DNA from: an uncultured Clostridium sp.
GTDB lineage: Bacteria > Bacillota > Clostridia > Lachnospirales > Lachnospiraceae
Reading direction: 5' to 3'
Length of the DNA: 27,064 nt
Assembly: GCA_900544905.1 (NCBI GenBank)
Contig: UQXF01000036.1
Coordinates: 1 to 27,064 of the forward strand
The notes beneath the pieces are model-generated. The model made no database searches. It was not told the origin of the DNA and worked only from the letters and a program-made list of their open reading frames with translations. A program made the translations under genes and the position numbers. Positions 8,404 to 15,989 of the stretch are shown one piece after another (position 1 is the first letter of the stretch; each line of letters starts with the position of its first letter).

Positions 8404-9825
8404 TTATACCGGATATACTCCATTTTCTGTATCAGCAACCGTTGCATCCACCTTGGTCTGCTGGGCTTCTCTATACTTAAAGAAGTCTGTTGCCACCTGT
8501 GGGAACAATGCATAGGACAATACATCCTCATCCTGCTGCTTGTACTGGGCACATTCCTTCTCTAACTGCTCAAGCTGTGGCTTGATATCATCTGCCGGAC
8601 GGTAGGTAATAGGCTCTTTCATTCCCAGACTGTCAAGGGCTTTCTTCTGAACCTCTTTGTTAACCGGCTTTGTTGTCTGACCATACTTACCAACTAATAA
8701 GTCCTTGGACTCCTTCGTAAGCATCTTGTAACGCTCGCCCATAACAACATTTAATACAGCCTGTGTACCAACAATCTGAGAAGATGGTGTAACAAGCGGA
8801 ATCTCGCCAAAATCCTTACGGACACGAGGAATCTCCTCTAACACCTCATCATACTTATCCTCTGCATTCATCTCCTTAAGCTGGGAAACCATGTTGGATA
8901 ACATACCACCCGGTACCTGGTATAATAAGGTCTTGATGTTTACGCCCATTACCTTTGGACTTAACAATCCGGATTCTAACCACTCCTCACGTAGTGGACG
9001 GAAATAATCCGCAATCTCAGCCAATAAGTTCTGGTCAAAGCCAGGGTCGTACTCTGTTCCCTCAAATGCCTTTGCCATAACCTCTGTTGCCGGCTGGGAA
9101 GTACCCATAGCCAGTGGTGACATTGCTGTATCAATCACATCACATCCTGCCTCAACAGCCTTCATATAGGTCATTGATGCCACACCAGAAGTATAGTGTG
9201 TATGAAGCTGGATTGGAAGGCTGGAGCCGTCCTTCAATGCCTGAACAAGCTCTGTTGCCGCATTTGGAACCAAAAGTCCCGCCATATCCTTGATACAGAT
9301 GGAATCTGCACCCATATCCTCAATTCTCTTTGCGATGTCTCTCCAATACTCCAAAGTATAAGCATCACCTAATGTATAAGAGAGCGCAACCTGCGCATGA
9401 CCTTTTTCTTTGTTAGCTGCTTTTACTGCAGTCTGCAGGTTACGAAGGTCATTCAGACAATCAAAAATACGAATGATATCAATACCATTTGCAATAGATT
9501 TCTGAACAAAATATTCTACCACATCATCTGCATACGGTGCATATCCTAAAATGTTCTGTCCTCTGAATAACATCTGTAATTTTGTATTCTTAAATCCGTC
9601 TTTTAACTTTCTAAGTCTCTCCCATGGGTCTTCTTTTAAGAAACGAAGAGAAGCATCAAATGTTGCACCACCCCAGCACTCTACAGAATGATAGCCAACC
9701 TTATCCATCTTATCAATGATAGGAAGCATCTGTTCCGTAGTCATACGGGTAGCAATCAATGACTGATGCGCATCACGTAAAACTGTTTCGGTAATCTTTA
9801 CCGGCTTTGCTGCTTGATTTGCCAT
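8404..9825 (-). CDS. oadA: Oxaloacetate decarboxylase alpha / transcarboxylase 5S-type carboxyltransferase
   Basis: A TIM-barrel carboxyltransferase that moves CO2 between oxaloacetate/pyruvate and biotin. Residues 10-300 form the barrel: metal ligand Asp18 in VLRDAHQS, Lys179 in ICIKDMAG (the usual active-site lysine) and His208/His210 in LHTHYTSG. A conserved helical domain (PGGMLSNMVSQL at 305-316, then IVGTQAVLNVVMGERY) follows. At 473 residues the protein stops before the biotinyl domain that ends many OadA chains, as in the Propionibacterium transcarboxylase 5S subunit. The separate biotin carrier two genes upstream would serve it. GGAGGA seven bases upstream supports the start. It is the last gene of the operon, separated from oadB by an 87-base gap with a strong hairpin. 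Confidence 0.93.
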   Translation of the reverse strand: MANQAAKPVKITETVLRDAHQSLIATRMTTEQMLPIIDKMDKVGYHSVECWGGATFDASLRFLKEDPWERLRKLKDGFKNTKLQMLFRGQNILGYAPYADDVVEYFVQKSIANGIDIIRIFDCLNDLRNLQTAVKAANKEKGHAQVALSYTLGDAYTLEYWRDIAKRIEDMGADSICIKDMAGLLVPNAATELVQALKDGSSLPIQLHTHYTSGVASMTYMKAVEAGCDVIDTAMSPLAMGTSQPATEVMAKAFEGTEYDPGFDQNLLAEIADYFRPLREEWLESGLLSPKVMGVNIKTLLYQVPGGMLSNMVSQLKEMNAEDKYDEVLEEIPRVRKDFGEIPLVTPSSQIVGTQAVLNVVMGERYKMLTKESKDLLVGKYGQTTKPVNKEVQKKALDSLGMKEPITYRPADDIKPQLEQLEKECAQYKQQDEDVLSYALFPQVATDFFKYREAQQTKVDATVADTENGVYPV

Positions 9826-9870
9826 TTTTTAATCCTCCATATTATTTAAAATCACGATATTCTCTCTAAC

Positions 9871-9900
9871 CGGTATAGATTCCTGTCAGAATCTATACCG
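9871..9900 (-). repeat. Perfect 12-bp hairpin between oadB and oadA
   Basis: CGGTATAGATTC and its exact reverse complement GAATCTATACCG are separated by a six-base loop, 12 bases after the oadB stop. No T tract follows on either strand, so it is not a normal terminator. It could be an mRNA processing or stability element, or an attenuator, within the operon; this role is inferred. Confidence 0.85.
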
Positions 9901-9912
9901 TATAAAGCTGTC

Positions 9913-11043
9913 TTAAAATACTCCAAAGATTGCCATAAATGTTCCGGCTGCAACCGCAGTTCCGATAACACCTGCTACATTTGGTCCCATTGCATGCATC
10001 AATAAGAAGTTTGTAGGGTCTGCTTCTGAGCCAACCTTTTGTGATACACGGGCTGCCATTGGCACAGCGGATACTCCGGCAGAACCAATTAATGGATTCA
10101 CCTTTCCCTTTGTAGCCCAGCACATCAGCTTACCAAACAATACACCTGCTGCAGTTCCGATAATAAATGCAATTAAACCTAATGCAACAATCTTAAGTGT
10201 ATCTGTGTTAAGGAATGATTGTGCCGTTGTAGTTGCACCAACAGAAGTACCAAGCAAAATTACTACGATATACATAAGTGCATTGGATGCAGTCTCTGTT
10301 AACTGCTTTACAACACCGGATTCTCTAAAGAGATTACCAAGCATCAGCATACCAACTAACGGTGCTGTTGTAGGAAGAATTAACACAACAACAATTGTAA
10401 CAACAACCGGGAACATAATTCTTTCAATCTTGGATACCGGTCTTAACTGTTCCATCTTAATCTTACGCTCTTTTTCTGTTGTAAGAAGCTTCATAACCGG
10501 CGGCTGGATAACCGGCACTAATGCCATATAAGAATAAGCTGCCACAGCAATCGGTCCCATCAGGGTCCCTCCCATTCCAAGCTTACCTGCTAAGAAAATG
10601 GAGGTAGGTCCGTCCGCACCACCAATAATGGAAATCGCTGCTGCTGCCTTGTCACCAAAGCCCATCAAAATTGCAAAAAAGTATGCAGAGTAAATACCGA
10701 ACTGTGCCGCCGCACCCAAAAGAAAGCTCTTCGGATTCGCAATTAACGGTCCAAAGTCCGTCATAGCACCAACTCCTAAGAAAATAAGAGAAGGTAAAAT
10801 ACTCCATTCATCCAGTAAATAAAAATAGTGTAATAGTCCGCCTTCTGCTATGATGCCCGGAAACATATTTGCCAGCAACATTCCGAAGGAAATCGGGACT
10901 AACAACAACGGCTCAAAGCCAAATTTAATTGCCAGAACCAGGAAAACACAGGCAATTGCAATCATTACAAAATTACCCCAGTAAAGATTTGCAAATGCGG
11001 TCTGTCCAGCTAAGTTCTGCAATGTAGTCCATATATAATCCAT
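9913..11043 (-). CDS. oadB: Na+-translocating decarboxylase membrane subunit beta
   Basis: OadB/MmdB/GcdB family protein: it decarboxylates carboxybiotin and couples this to Na+ export across the cytoplasmic membrane. The 376 residues hold about nine or more hydrophobic segments. The hallmark region IIIa is GGADGPT at 141-147, with Asp144 corresponding to the essential Na+-site aspartate of the family. The conserved GAMTDFGPL (92-100), VGMLMLGNLFRESGV (230-244) and the C-terminal TNFLLMHAMGPNVAGVIGTA block (344-363) are all present, so it looks functional. The start is the ATG at 11043, eight bases after AGGAGG (11052-11057); a GTG at 11049 is too close to that site. It lies between the biotin carrier and oadA genes. 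Confidence 0.96.
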   Translation of the reverse strand: MDYIWTTLQNLAGQTAFANLYWGNFVMIAIACVFLVLAIKFGFEPLLLVPISFGMLLANMFPGIIAEGGLLHYFYLLDEWSILPSLIFLGVGAMTDFGPLIANPKSFLLGAAAQFGIYSAYFFAILMGFGDKAAAAISIIGGADGPTSIFLAGKLGMGGTLMGPIAVAAYSYMALVPVIQPPVMKLLTTEKERKIKMEQLRPVSKIERIMFPVVVTIVVVLILPTTAPLVGMLMLGNLFRESGVVKQLTETASNALMYIVVILLGTSVGATTTAQSFLNTDTLKIVALGLIAFIIGTAAGVLFGKLMCWATKGKVNPLIGSAGVSAVPMAARVSQKVGSEADPTNFLLMHAMGPNVAGVIGTAVAAGTFMAIFGVF

Positions 11044-11051
11044 TTGCACTG

Positions 11052-11057
11052 CCTCCT
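11052..11057 (-). promoter_or_regulatory. Ribosome binding site fixing the oadB start
   Basis: AGGAGG lies eight bases before the ATG at 11043 but only two bases before the in-frame GTG at 11049, favouring the shorter protein. Confidence 0.85.
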
Positions 11058-11084
11058 GTCTAAAATGATATCACATTCCATCAA

Positions 11085-11459
11085 TTAGTTTAATGAAGCA
11101 AGTGTATCACCGGACTCTACGCTGTCACCAACTGCAACATTAATACCTGCAATTGTACCATCTTCCGGAGCTGTAATCTCGTTCTCCATTTTCATTGCCT
11201 CAAGAATCATTACAACGTCACCACGTTTTACGGCCTGTCCTACATTTGCCTTGATTGCCAAAATCTTGCCTGGCATTGGAGCTGCTACCTTAACAGCACC
11301 CTCTGCACCACTGGCTGCCGGAGCTGCAGGTGCTGCTGGAGCCGCTGCTACAGGTGCCGGAGCTGCTACAGGTGCTGCTGCCGGAACTGTGCCTGCACCT
11401 AATTCCTCTACTGCTACATCATAAGCTGTACCATTTACTGTAATTCTATAATTCTTCAT
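11085..11459 (-). CDS. Biotin carboxyl carrier protein of the decarboxylase
   Basis: A 124-residue carrier whose biotin arm shuttles CO2 between the carboxyltransferase and the membrane decarboxylase. Residues 1-20 are a short beta segment (YRITVNGTAYDVAVEE), 22-55 an Ala/Pro flexible linker, and 56-124 a biotinyl domain with APMPGKI (60-66) and the attachment motif EAMKMEN, placing biotin on Lys90. It corresponds to the 1.3S subunit of transcarboxylase or the gamma/C subunit of methylmalonyl-CoA decarboxylase. The ribosome site TAGGAGGA precedes it, and it starts 19 bases after the OadG-like gene. It is the only biotin domain in the operon, so both carboxyltransferases presumably use it. Confidence 0.95.
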   Translation of the reverse strand: MKNYRITVNGTAYDVAVEELGAGTVPAAAPVAAPAPVAAAPAAPAAPAASGAEGAVKVAAPMPGKILAIKANVGQAVKRGDVVMILEAMKMENEITAPEDGTIAGINVAVGDSVESGDTLASLN

Positions 11460-11478
11460 TCTAATATTCCTCCTAATA

Positions 11479-12393
11479 TTATCTCTTTGCTTTTTTGATA
11501 GAACGAACTATTAACTTATCACTGCCTCCCGATGCGGCATTAGATGCTGCAACCGCTGCTGTAATTACCGCAACCAGCTGTGCATCATCCATCGGACTCG
11601 CTGTTGTGCCTGAAGTTGAAACCACTGCCGCCTTAACAGAGGCATCTTCCGGCTCTTCTGCCTTCTTTTTACGGTTACTCCACCATACTGCTATTCTTTC
11701 ACTGGCCTTACCAACTTTCTCAAACTGGCCAATGATAATAGAAATGAAGATTAATACGAGAAATACGGTACCCATACCCATTAATGTATTCGCACCTGCC
11801 TTACCCATCTTCTCGCTAAATGTATAATCCGGAGTTGCCGTAACCTCCTTTATCTGATACGGTGCAACTTTTTGCTGATATAAATCATACGCATATGCAT
11901 ATGCCGGATTCTCCTCATATACAAAGCTATACTCCACATCACGCTTTTCATAAACAGCAGTCAGGGTAACTGTAACATTACCTCCGTTTTCTTCTACCTT
12001 TGCATCGATAAGGCTTAAGAAATCCGTCAACTCTGTATTCAACTGCGCTAATTCATCCTCATCCTGTGAATTAAGCTTTGAAAAATCGAACATGATGCTG
12101 TCTCCGCCCTCTTTTGAACGGTAACCCTTAAATTCACCACATTCTTCCTCGGCACTGTCAAAATTAGATATACCGGTCAGCATTATCTCTGCCATCTCAT
12201 CTTCTGAATTCTCCAGATATGCCCGGTACGCATCACTTATATTCTGAAACTGATAAGCTTCATATACCGTTGAGGAAATAATATCGGTATTATTATAATC
12301 AAAGGTCACTTCTTCCTGCCCACTACTACAGGCTGTCAGGGAGACAAAAACAGCAATCATAGAAAAGAATAAAATAATTTTTTTCATTTTCAT
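11479..12393 (-). CDS. OadG-family subunit with lipoprotein-like extracellular domain
   Basis: OadG/MmdD subunits are usually short: one membrane helix plus a cytoplasmic tail that stabilises the decarboxylase complex. Here the OadG part is only the C-terminal third: helix TLMGMGTVFLVLIFISIIIG (about 203-222), a charged linker, then the conserved DDAQLVAVITAAVAAS (269-284) and the terminal LIVRSIKKAKR. Ahead of it stand a lipoprotein signal (residues 1-21, lipobox LTAC with Cys22) and about 180 extra residues predicted to lie outside the cell, acidic and without a family I recognise. GAGGGGA (12401-12407) supports the start at 12393. The predicted topology is outside N terminus, inside C terminus. 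It lies between the carboxyltransferase and the biotin carrier genes. Confidence 0.9.
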   Translation of the reverse strand: MKMKKIILFFSMIAVFVSLTACSSGQEEVTFDYNNTDIISSTVYEAYQFQNISDAYRAYLENSEDEMAEIMLTGISNFDSAEEECGEFKGYRSKEGGDSIMFDFSKLNSQDEDELAQLNTELTDFLSLIDAKVEENGGNVTVTLTAVYEKRDVEYSFVYEENPAYAYAYDLYQQKVAPYQIKEVTATPDYTFSEKMGKAGANTLMGMGTVFLVLIFISIIIGQFEKVGKASERIAVWWSNRKKKAEEPEDASVKAAVVSTSGTTASPMDDAQLVAVITAAVAASNAASGGSDKLIVRSIKKAKR

Positions 12394-12408
12394 ATGGCTA
12401 TCCCCTCT

Positions 12409-13836
12409 CTATACTGCTCCATGCTTTTTTAATGGTCTGTCTTCTCTTTTGGTATAAAGCATCTCAAATGCAGCAATTAAACGTTTTCTGGTAGCCGCAC
12501 CATCAATGATATCATCTACATATCCGCGCTTTGCAGCCGCCTGGGCACTGGACATCTTTGCGGTATATTCTGCTTTCACGGCAGCAATTTTCTCCTTGTC
12601 ATAACCGTCCTTTGAAAGCTCCTCCGCATACATAATCTTGACTGCCTGCTCCGGCTCCATTGTTCCAATGCTGGCAGTGTTCCATGCGTACTCTATATCA
12701 GCGCCAATGGACTTGGAATTCATCGCAAGATATGCACTTCCCATGGCGTTACCCATTACAAGATTAACCTTAGGAACCGTTGCATTTGCAAATGCATAGG
12801 TAAGCTTTGCAGCTGCCTTTGCAATTCCTGCCTCCTCTGAAACAGTCGCCTTATAACCCTTCACATTTGTCAGTGAAAGTACCGGAATGCCAAATGCGTC
12901 CAGGAAATTAACAAATTCCGCTGCAATATAAGCACCCTTTGTTGACAATACATCTCCACCGTCCTTAACCTGGTTTGCTACACAGCCAACGGTTGTTCCG
13001 TTTAATTTAATGAAACCAATAACCATGTCCTTTGCATATTCCTTCTTAAGCTCAATAAAGACATTGCTGTCTGAAATATGGGTAAGTACTGCTCTTGCAT
13101 CATCTGCAAGTCCCTCTAAGTTAGGAATCTCTCTGTTAAGGTCGTCCAAACATTCCGCAAAATTAGAATCATCTTCATTATTAGACGGAAGGAAGGTTAC
13201 CACCTGTCTGATTCTTCCAAGTACAGCAGCATCATCCTCTAATACCTCATCTACCAGGGCGGAATTGCTTTCCTGGTAAGAAGCTTCCGCAGTGTTTAAC
13301 TTTTCTGCGTAATTCTGCTCTAAGGCATTCGGACTGTTTACAAATAATTTTGCAGAATCCTTTACCATAAAGGTGATATCTGACAATGCTGGAATAATAG
13401 TACTTCCGCCGCCACATACACCAAAGATACCTGTAATCTGTGGCACGACTCCTGAAGCGAAAGACTGCTTCAAATAAATATTACCAAATGCATTTAAAGA
13501 ATCGACTGCCTCCTGTAATCTTAAACCTGCACAATCTATCAATCCGATTACCGGCGCACCCATCTTCAGTGCCATATCATAGATTTTTGCAATTTTTGCT
13601 GCATGCATTTCACCGATGGAACCGCCTAATACTCCGGCATCCTGGCTATATACATACACTAGTCTTCCGTCGATTGTACCGTAACCTGTTACGACACCAT
13701 CAGCCGGTGTTTCAGTGTCCATTGTGTTAAAGTCGGTATTTCTAGCAGTAACATAAGCACCAACTTCAACGAAACTTGAGTCATCAAGTAAAGCTGCAAT
13801 TCTATCACTTGCTGACAACGTAAGTTTATTGCTCAT
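12409..13836 (-). CDS. Divergent acyl-CoA carboxyltransferase (MmdA-like)
   Basis: A 475-residue crotonase-fold carboxyltransferase of the MmdA / propionyl-CoA carboxylase beta / transcarboxylase 12S family, expected to exchange CO2 between biotin and an acyl-CoA in the cytoplasm. The N half has PADGVVTGYGTIDGR (44-58) and YSQDAGVLGGSIGEMHAAKI (63-82); the C half has ATVPKVNLVMGNAMGSAYLAM (352-372) and EYAWNTASIG (382-391). Usual motifs are altered: IDCAGLRLQE (100-109) where the family has NDSGGARIQE, GVCGGGS (139-145) for GPCAGGA, and NVKGYKA (324-330) for DVPGFLPG. The substrate is therefore uncertain. It is somewhat shorter than typical MmdA proteins. The start at 13836 has an excellent ribosome site; a 20-residue upstream extension does not. 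It is the first gene of the operon. Confidence 0.88.
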   Translation of the reverse strand: MSNKLTLSASDRIAALLDDSSFVEVGAYVTARNTDFNTMDTETPADGVVTGYGTIDGRLVYVYSQDAGVLGGSIGEMHAAKIAKIYDMALKMGAPVIGLIDCAGLRLQEAVDSLNAFGNIYLKQSFASGVVPQITGIFGVCGGGSTIIPALSDITFMVKDSAKLFVNSPNALEQNYAEKLNTAEASYQESNSALVDEVLEDDAAVLGRIRQVVTFLPSNNEDDSNFAECLDDLNREIPNLEGLADDARAVLTHISDSNVFIELKKEYAKDMVIGFIKLNGTTVGCVANQVKDGGDVLSTKGAYIAAEFVNFLDAFGIPVLSLTNVKGYKATVSEEAGIAKAAAKLTYAFANATVPKVNLVMGNAMGSAYLAMNSKSIGADIEYAWNTASIGTMEPEQAVKIMYAEELSKDGYDKEKIAAVKAEYTAKMSSAQAAAKRGYVDDIIDGAATRKRLIAAFEMLYTKREDRPLKKHGAV

Positions 13837-13842
13837 TTTTAG

Positions 13843-13848
13843 CCCTCC
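13843..13848 (-). promoter_or_regulatory. Ribosome binding site fixing the carboxyltransferase start
   Basis: GGAGGG lies six bases before the ATG at 13836. No comparable site precedes the longer frame that opens at 13896, and that longer start would lie within a few bases of the predicted promoter's -10 box. Confidence 0.9.
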
Positions 13849-13900
13849 GTTTTTATTTATTATAAGGCCCACTAAAGTAAGCCCAATTTTAGCCAATTAT

Positions 13901-13929
13901 ATTTTAGTACTTTTATGTCATTATTTCAA
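13901..13929 (-). promoter_or_regulatory. Sigma-A promoter of the oad operon
   Basis: TTGAAA (13924-13929), an exact 17-base spacer and TAAAAT (13901-13906) on the minus strand. Transcription would start near 13894, giving a leader of about 58 bases. No known riboswitch or operator was recognised in the leader or in the sequence back to the terminator at 14015. Confidence 0.75.
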
Positions 13930-14014
13930 GGAAAACTTGTTACAAAATACGACAGATTTTTATTTCCTTTGCAACGTGTTTATTACTCTACAGAACAGAC
14001 TTTCCCGCAGAATC

Positions 14015-14044
14015 AAAAAACGATTACAGGATAACCTGCAACCG
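14015..14044 (-). terminator. Terminator of the fhs-folD-rimO-pgsA transcript
   Basis: A 10-bp stem (14035-14044 with 14021-14030, two G-U pairs) and a four-base loop lead into a run of six T residues. It starts 11 bases after the pgsA stop codon. Confidence 0.9.
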
Positions 14045-14055
14045 TCTTTGATTCG

Positions 14056-14616
14056 CTACTTGTTATTTTCAGCAAGAACACCCTTATTATGAACCAGATA
14101 GTCAATCAGGGAAACTATTGTCAGAACCAACGCCGCATAAATCAGAACATCTTCTGCCAGATGAATTGCTCCTGCCGCTCCCGGAAATACACTGCCAAAA
14201 TCCGCTAATAAAACACACAGCATTACCATCTGCTCTGCCGTTTTCACCTTCCCCCATATTCCTGCCGCAATTACAATGCCGTTATCCGCAGCAACCAGAC
14301 GGAATCCGCTTATAATAAATTCCCTTGCAATAATGACAATAACAATCCAGCAGGGTATCCGTCCCAATTCCACAAATGCAATCATGGCAGAGGATACTAA
14401 AAGCTTGTCTGCCAGGGGGTCCATAAATTTTCCAAAATTGGTGACCAGATTATATTTTCTTGCGATTTTTCCATCTAGCATGTCTGTCAGGGAAGCAACC
14501 GCAAAGATTACAAGCGCTATCCAGTTTCCATACGGCACAGCGTCCCACAGCATTGCCACCAGGAAAAACGGAATTAAAATGGTTCTCAAAATCGTTAACT
14601 TATTCGGTAAATTCAT
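14056..14616 (-). CDS. pgsA: CDP-diacylglycerol-glycerol-3-phosphate 3-phosphatidyltransferase
   Basis: PgsA makes phosphatidylglycerophosphate, the committed step to phosphatidylglycerol and cardiolipin, in the cytoplasmic membrane. The 186 residues hold several hydrophobic helices and the complete CDP-alcohol phosphotransferase signature: Asp45, Asp48-Gly49, Ala52-Arg53, Gly62, Asp66 and Asp70 (TDMLDGKIARKYN then FGKFMDPLADK). The start chosen is the ATG at 14616, nine bases after TGGAG. A TTG at 14631 would add five residues but would use the ribosome site itself as coding sequence. The gene overlaps the 3' end of rimO by 17 bases, so the two are probably translationally linked; rimO-pgsA is a conserved Firmicute pair. 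Confidence 0.95.
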   Translation of the reverse strand: MNLPNKLTILRTILIPFFLVAMLWDAVPYGNWIALVIFAVASLTDMLDGKIARKYNLVTNFGKFMDPLADKLLVSSAMIAFVELGRIPCWIVIVIIAREFIISGFRLVAADNGIVIAAGIWGKVKTAEQMVMLCVLLADFGSVFPGAAGAIHLAEDVLIYAALVLTIVSLIDYLVHNKGVLAENNK

Positions 14617-15940
14617 AATTTCTTTCTCCAATCAAATCATATTCATTAAAATCTGTAATTGTAACCTCTATAAAATCACCAGATAAAAGTTCCTCTTCCG
14701 ATTCCACAAAAATATATCCGTCGATTTCCGGTGCATCCATATAAGAACGGCACATATACATCTGCTCTTTATAAAGATATCCTTCTACAATCACCTTCAG
14801 TTGTTTTCCCACCATGGCAGCATTTAAATCATAGGATACCTCCTGCTGGAGTTCCATGATTTCCTCCCGCCACCGTTCCTTTACAGCTTTCTCCACCTGG
14901 TTTTCAAAGCCTGCTGCCGGAGTTCCCTCCTCCGGAGAATAGGTAAACACGCCAAGACGGTTAAATTCCATCTCATCTACAAAGGATAGCATTTCTTCAT
15001 GTTCTGCCTCCGTCTCTCCCGGAAAACCGGTAATCAGCGAGGTCCTAAGCACTATATCCGGAATCTCCTTTCTGATATGGGTGATTGTCTTTCGGATTTC
15101 CTCTTTTGTTGTCTTTCTTCCCATCCGCCGTAAAATGGTATCCGCACAGTGCTGTAACGGCATATCAATATAATGGCAGACCTTGGGATTATCCCTGATT
15201 TCAGCAATCAGCTCCTCTGTAATCTCCTCCGGATAGCAGTATAAGAGACGAATCCATTGCAGACCTTCAAGCTGCGACAGCTTTCTTAACAGCCCGGGAA
15301 GCTTCTTTTCACCATATATATCAATTCCATAAAGGGTGGTCTCCTGCGCCACTAAACAGATTTCCGTAATTCCGTTTGAAACCAGATAGTTTGCCTGGGC
15401 AATCAAATCCTCCATTGGAACACTGCGGTAGCGTCCCCTCACCTTCGGGATAATACAATAGGTACAGTGCTTGTCACACCCTTCGGCAATCTTTAAATAC
15501 CCCAAATAGGTTCCCGATGTAATTACCCTTTTTTCATGGCTCGGGGCAAGATAATCAATATCATCAAAATGTTCATACTGCTTTCCGGAAAGCACTTCCT
15601 CCACAGCCTCCACAATGGATTCTGTGCTGGTGGTTCCAAGAATGGCATCCACCTCCGGTAATTCTGTCCTTATCTCATCTCTGTAACGCTGCGCCAGACA
15701 GCCTGTAATAATCAGCGCCTTCAGCTTTCCTGTCTGCTTTAATTTTCCCATCTCAATGATATTTTCGATACTCTCTTCCTTCGCATCATGGATAAAACAG
15801 CAGGTATTAATCACAACAACATCTGCTTCCTTCTCTTCATTTGTAATGGCATATCCCTTTTCCTGTAACAGTCCCAGCATAACCTCACTGTCCACAAGAT
15901 TCTTGTCACAGCCAAGGGATACGAATAAAATCTGAATCAT
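14600..15940 (-). CDS. rimO: Ribosomal protein S12 methylthiotransferase RimO
   Basis: RimO adds a methylthio group to a conserved aspartate of ribosomal protein S12, using S-adenosylmethionine and two iron-sulfur clusters. The 446 residues show the three-part layout: N-terminal domain with cluster cysteines Cys11 (SLGCDKNLVDSE), Cys47 and Cys81; radical-SAM domain with Cys155, Cys159 and Cys162 (CDKHCTYC); and a C-terminal TRAM domain from about 380. The SLGCDKNLVDSE start is typical of RimO rather than the tRNA-modifying MiaB. AGGAG seven bases upstream fixes the start. It follows folD by 49 bases and overlaps pgsA. Confidence 0.96.
   Translation of the reverse strand: MIQILFVSLGCDKNLVDSEVMLGLLQEKGYAITNEEKEADVVVINTCCFIHDAKEESIENIIEMGKLKQTGKLKALIITGCLAQRYRDEIRTELPEVDAILGTTSTESIVEAVEEVLSGKQYEHFDDIDYLAPSHEKRVITSGTYLGYLKIAEGCDKHCTYCIIPKVRGRYRSVPMEDLIAQANYLVSNGITEICLVAQETTLYGIDIYGEKKLPGLLRKLSQLEGLQWIRLLYCYPEEITEELIAEIRDNPKVCHYIDMPLQHCADTILRRMGRKTTKEEIRKTITHIRKEIPDIVLRTSLITGFPGETEAEHEEMLSFVDEMEFNRLGVFTYSPEEGTPAAGFENQVEKAVKERWREEIMELQQEVSYDLNAAMVGKQLKVIVEGYLYKEQMYMCRSYMDAPEIDGYIFVESEEELLSGDFIEVTITDFNEYDLIGERNYEFTE
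14626..14630 (-). promoter_or_regulatory. Ribosome binding site of pgsA inside rimO
   Basis: TGGAG lies within the last rimO codons, nine bases before the ATG at 14616. It decides between that start and the in-frame TTG at 14631. Confidence 0.8.
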
Positions 15941-15989
15941 ATATAGGCTCCTGTCTCCATCATTCCGCTCTGCTTTGTCCCATTATGGT

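Noticed and set aside
8217..8552. N-terminal extension of the AAA-ATPase-like frame by 112 residues
   Set aside because: It runs through the oad terminator, the predicted promoter and the ribosome site, and overlaps the 3' end of oadA; the composition is not protein-like and the family starts at MARTVAIG.
13837..13896. 20-residue N-terminal extension of the carboxyltransferase
   Set aside because: It has no ribosome site and opens within a few bases of the promoter's -10 box; GGAGGG before the ATG at 13836 is decisive.
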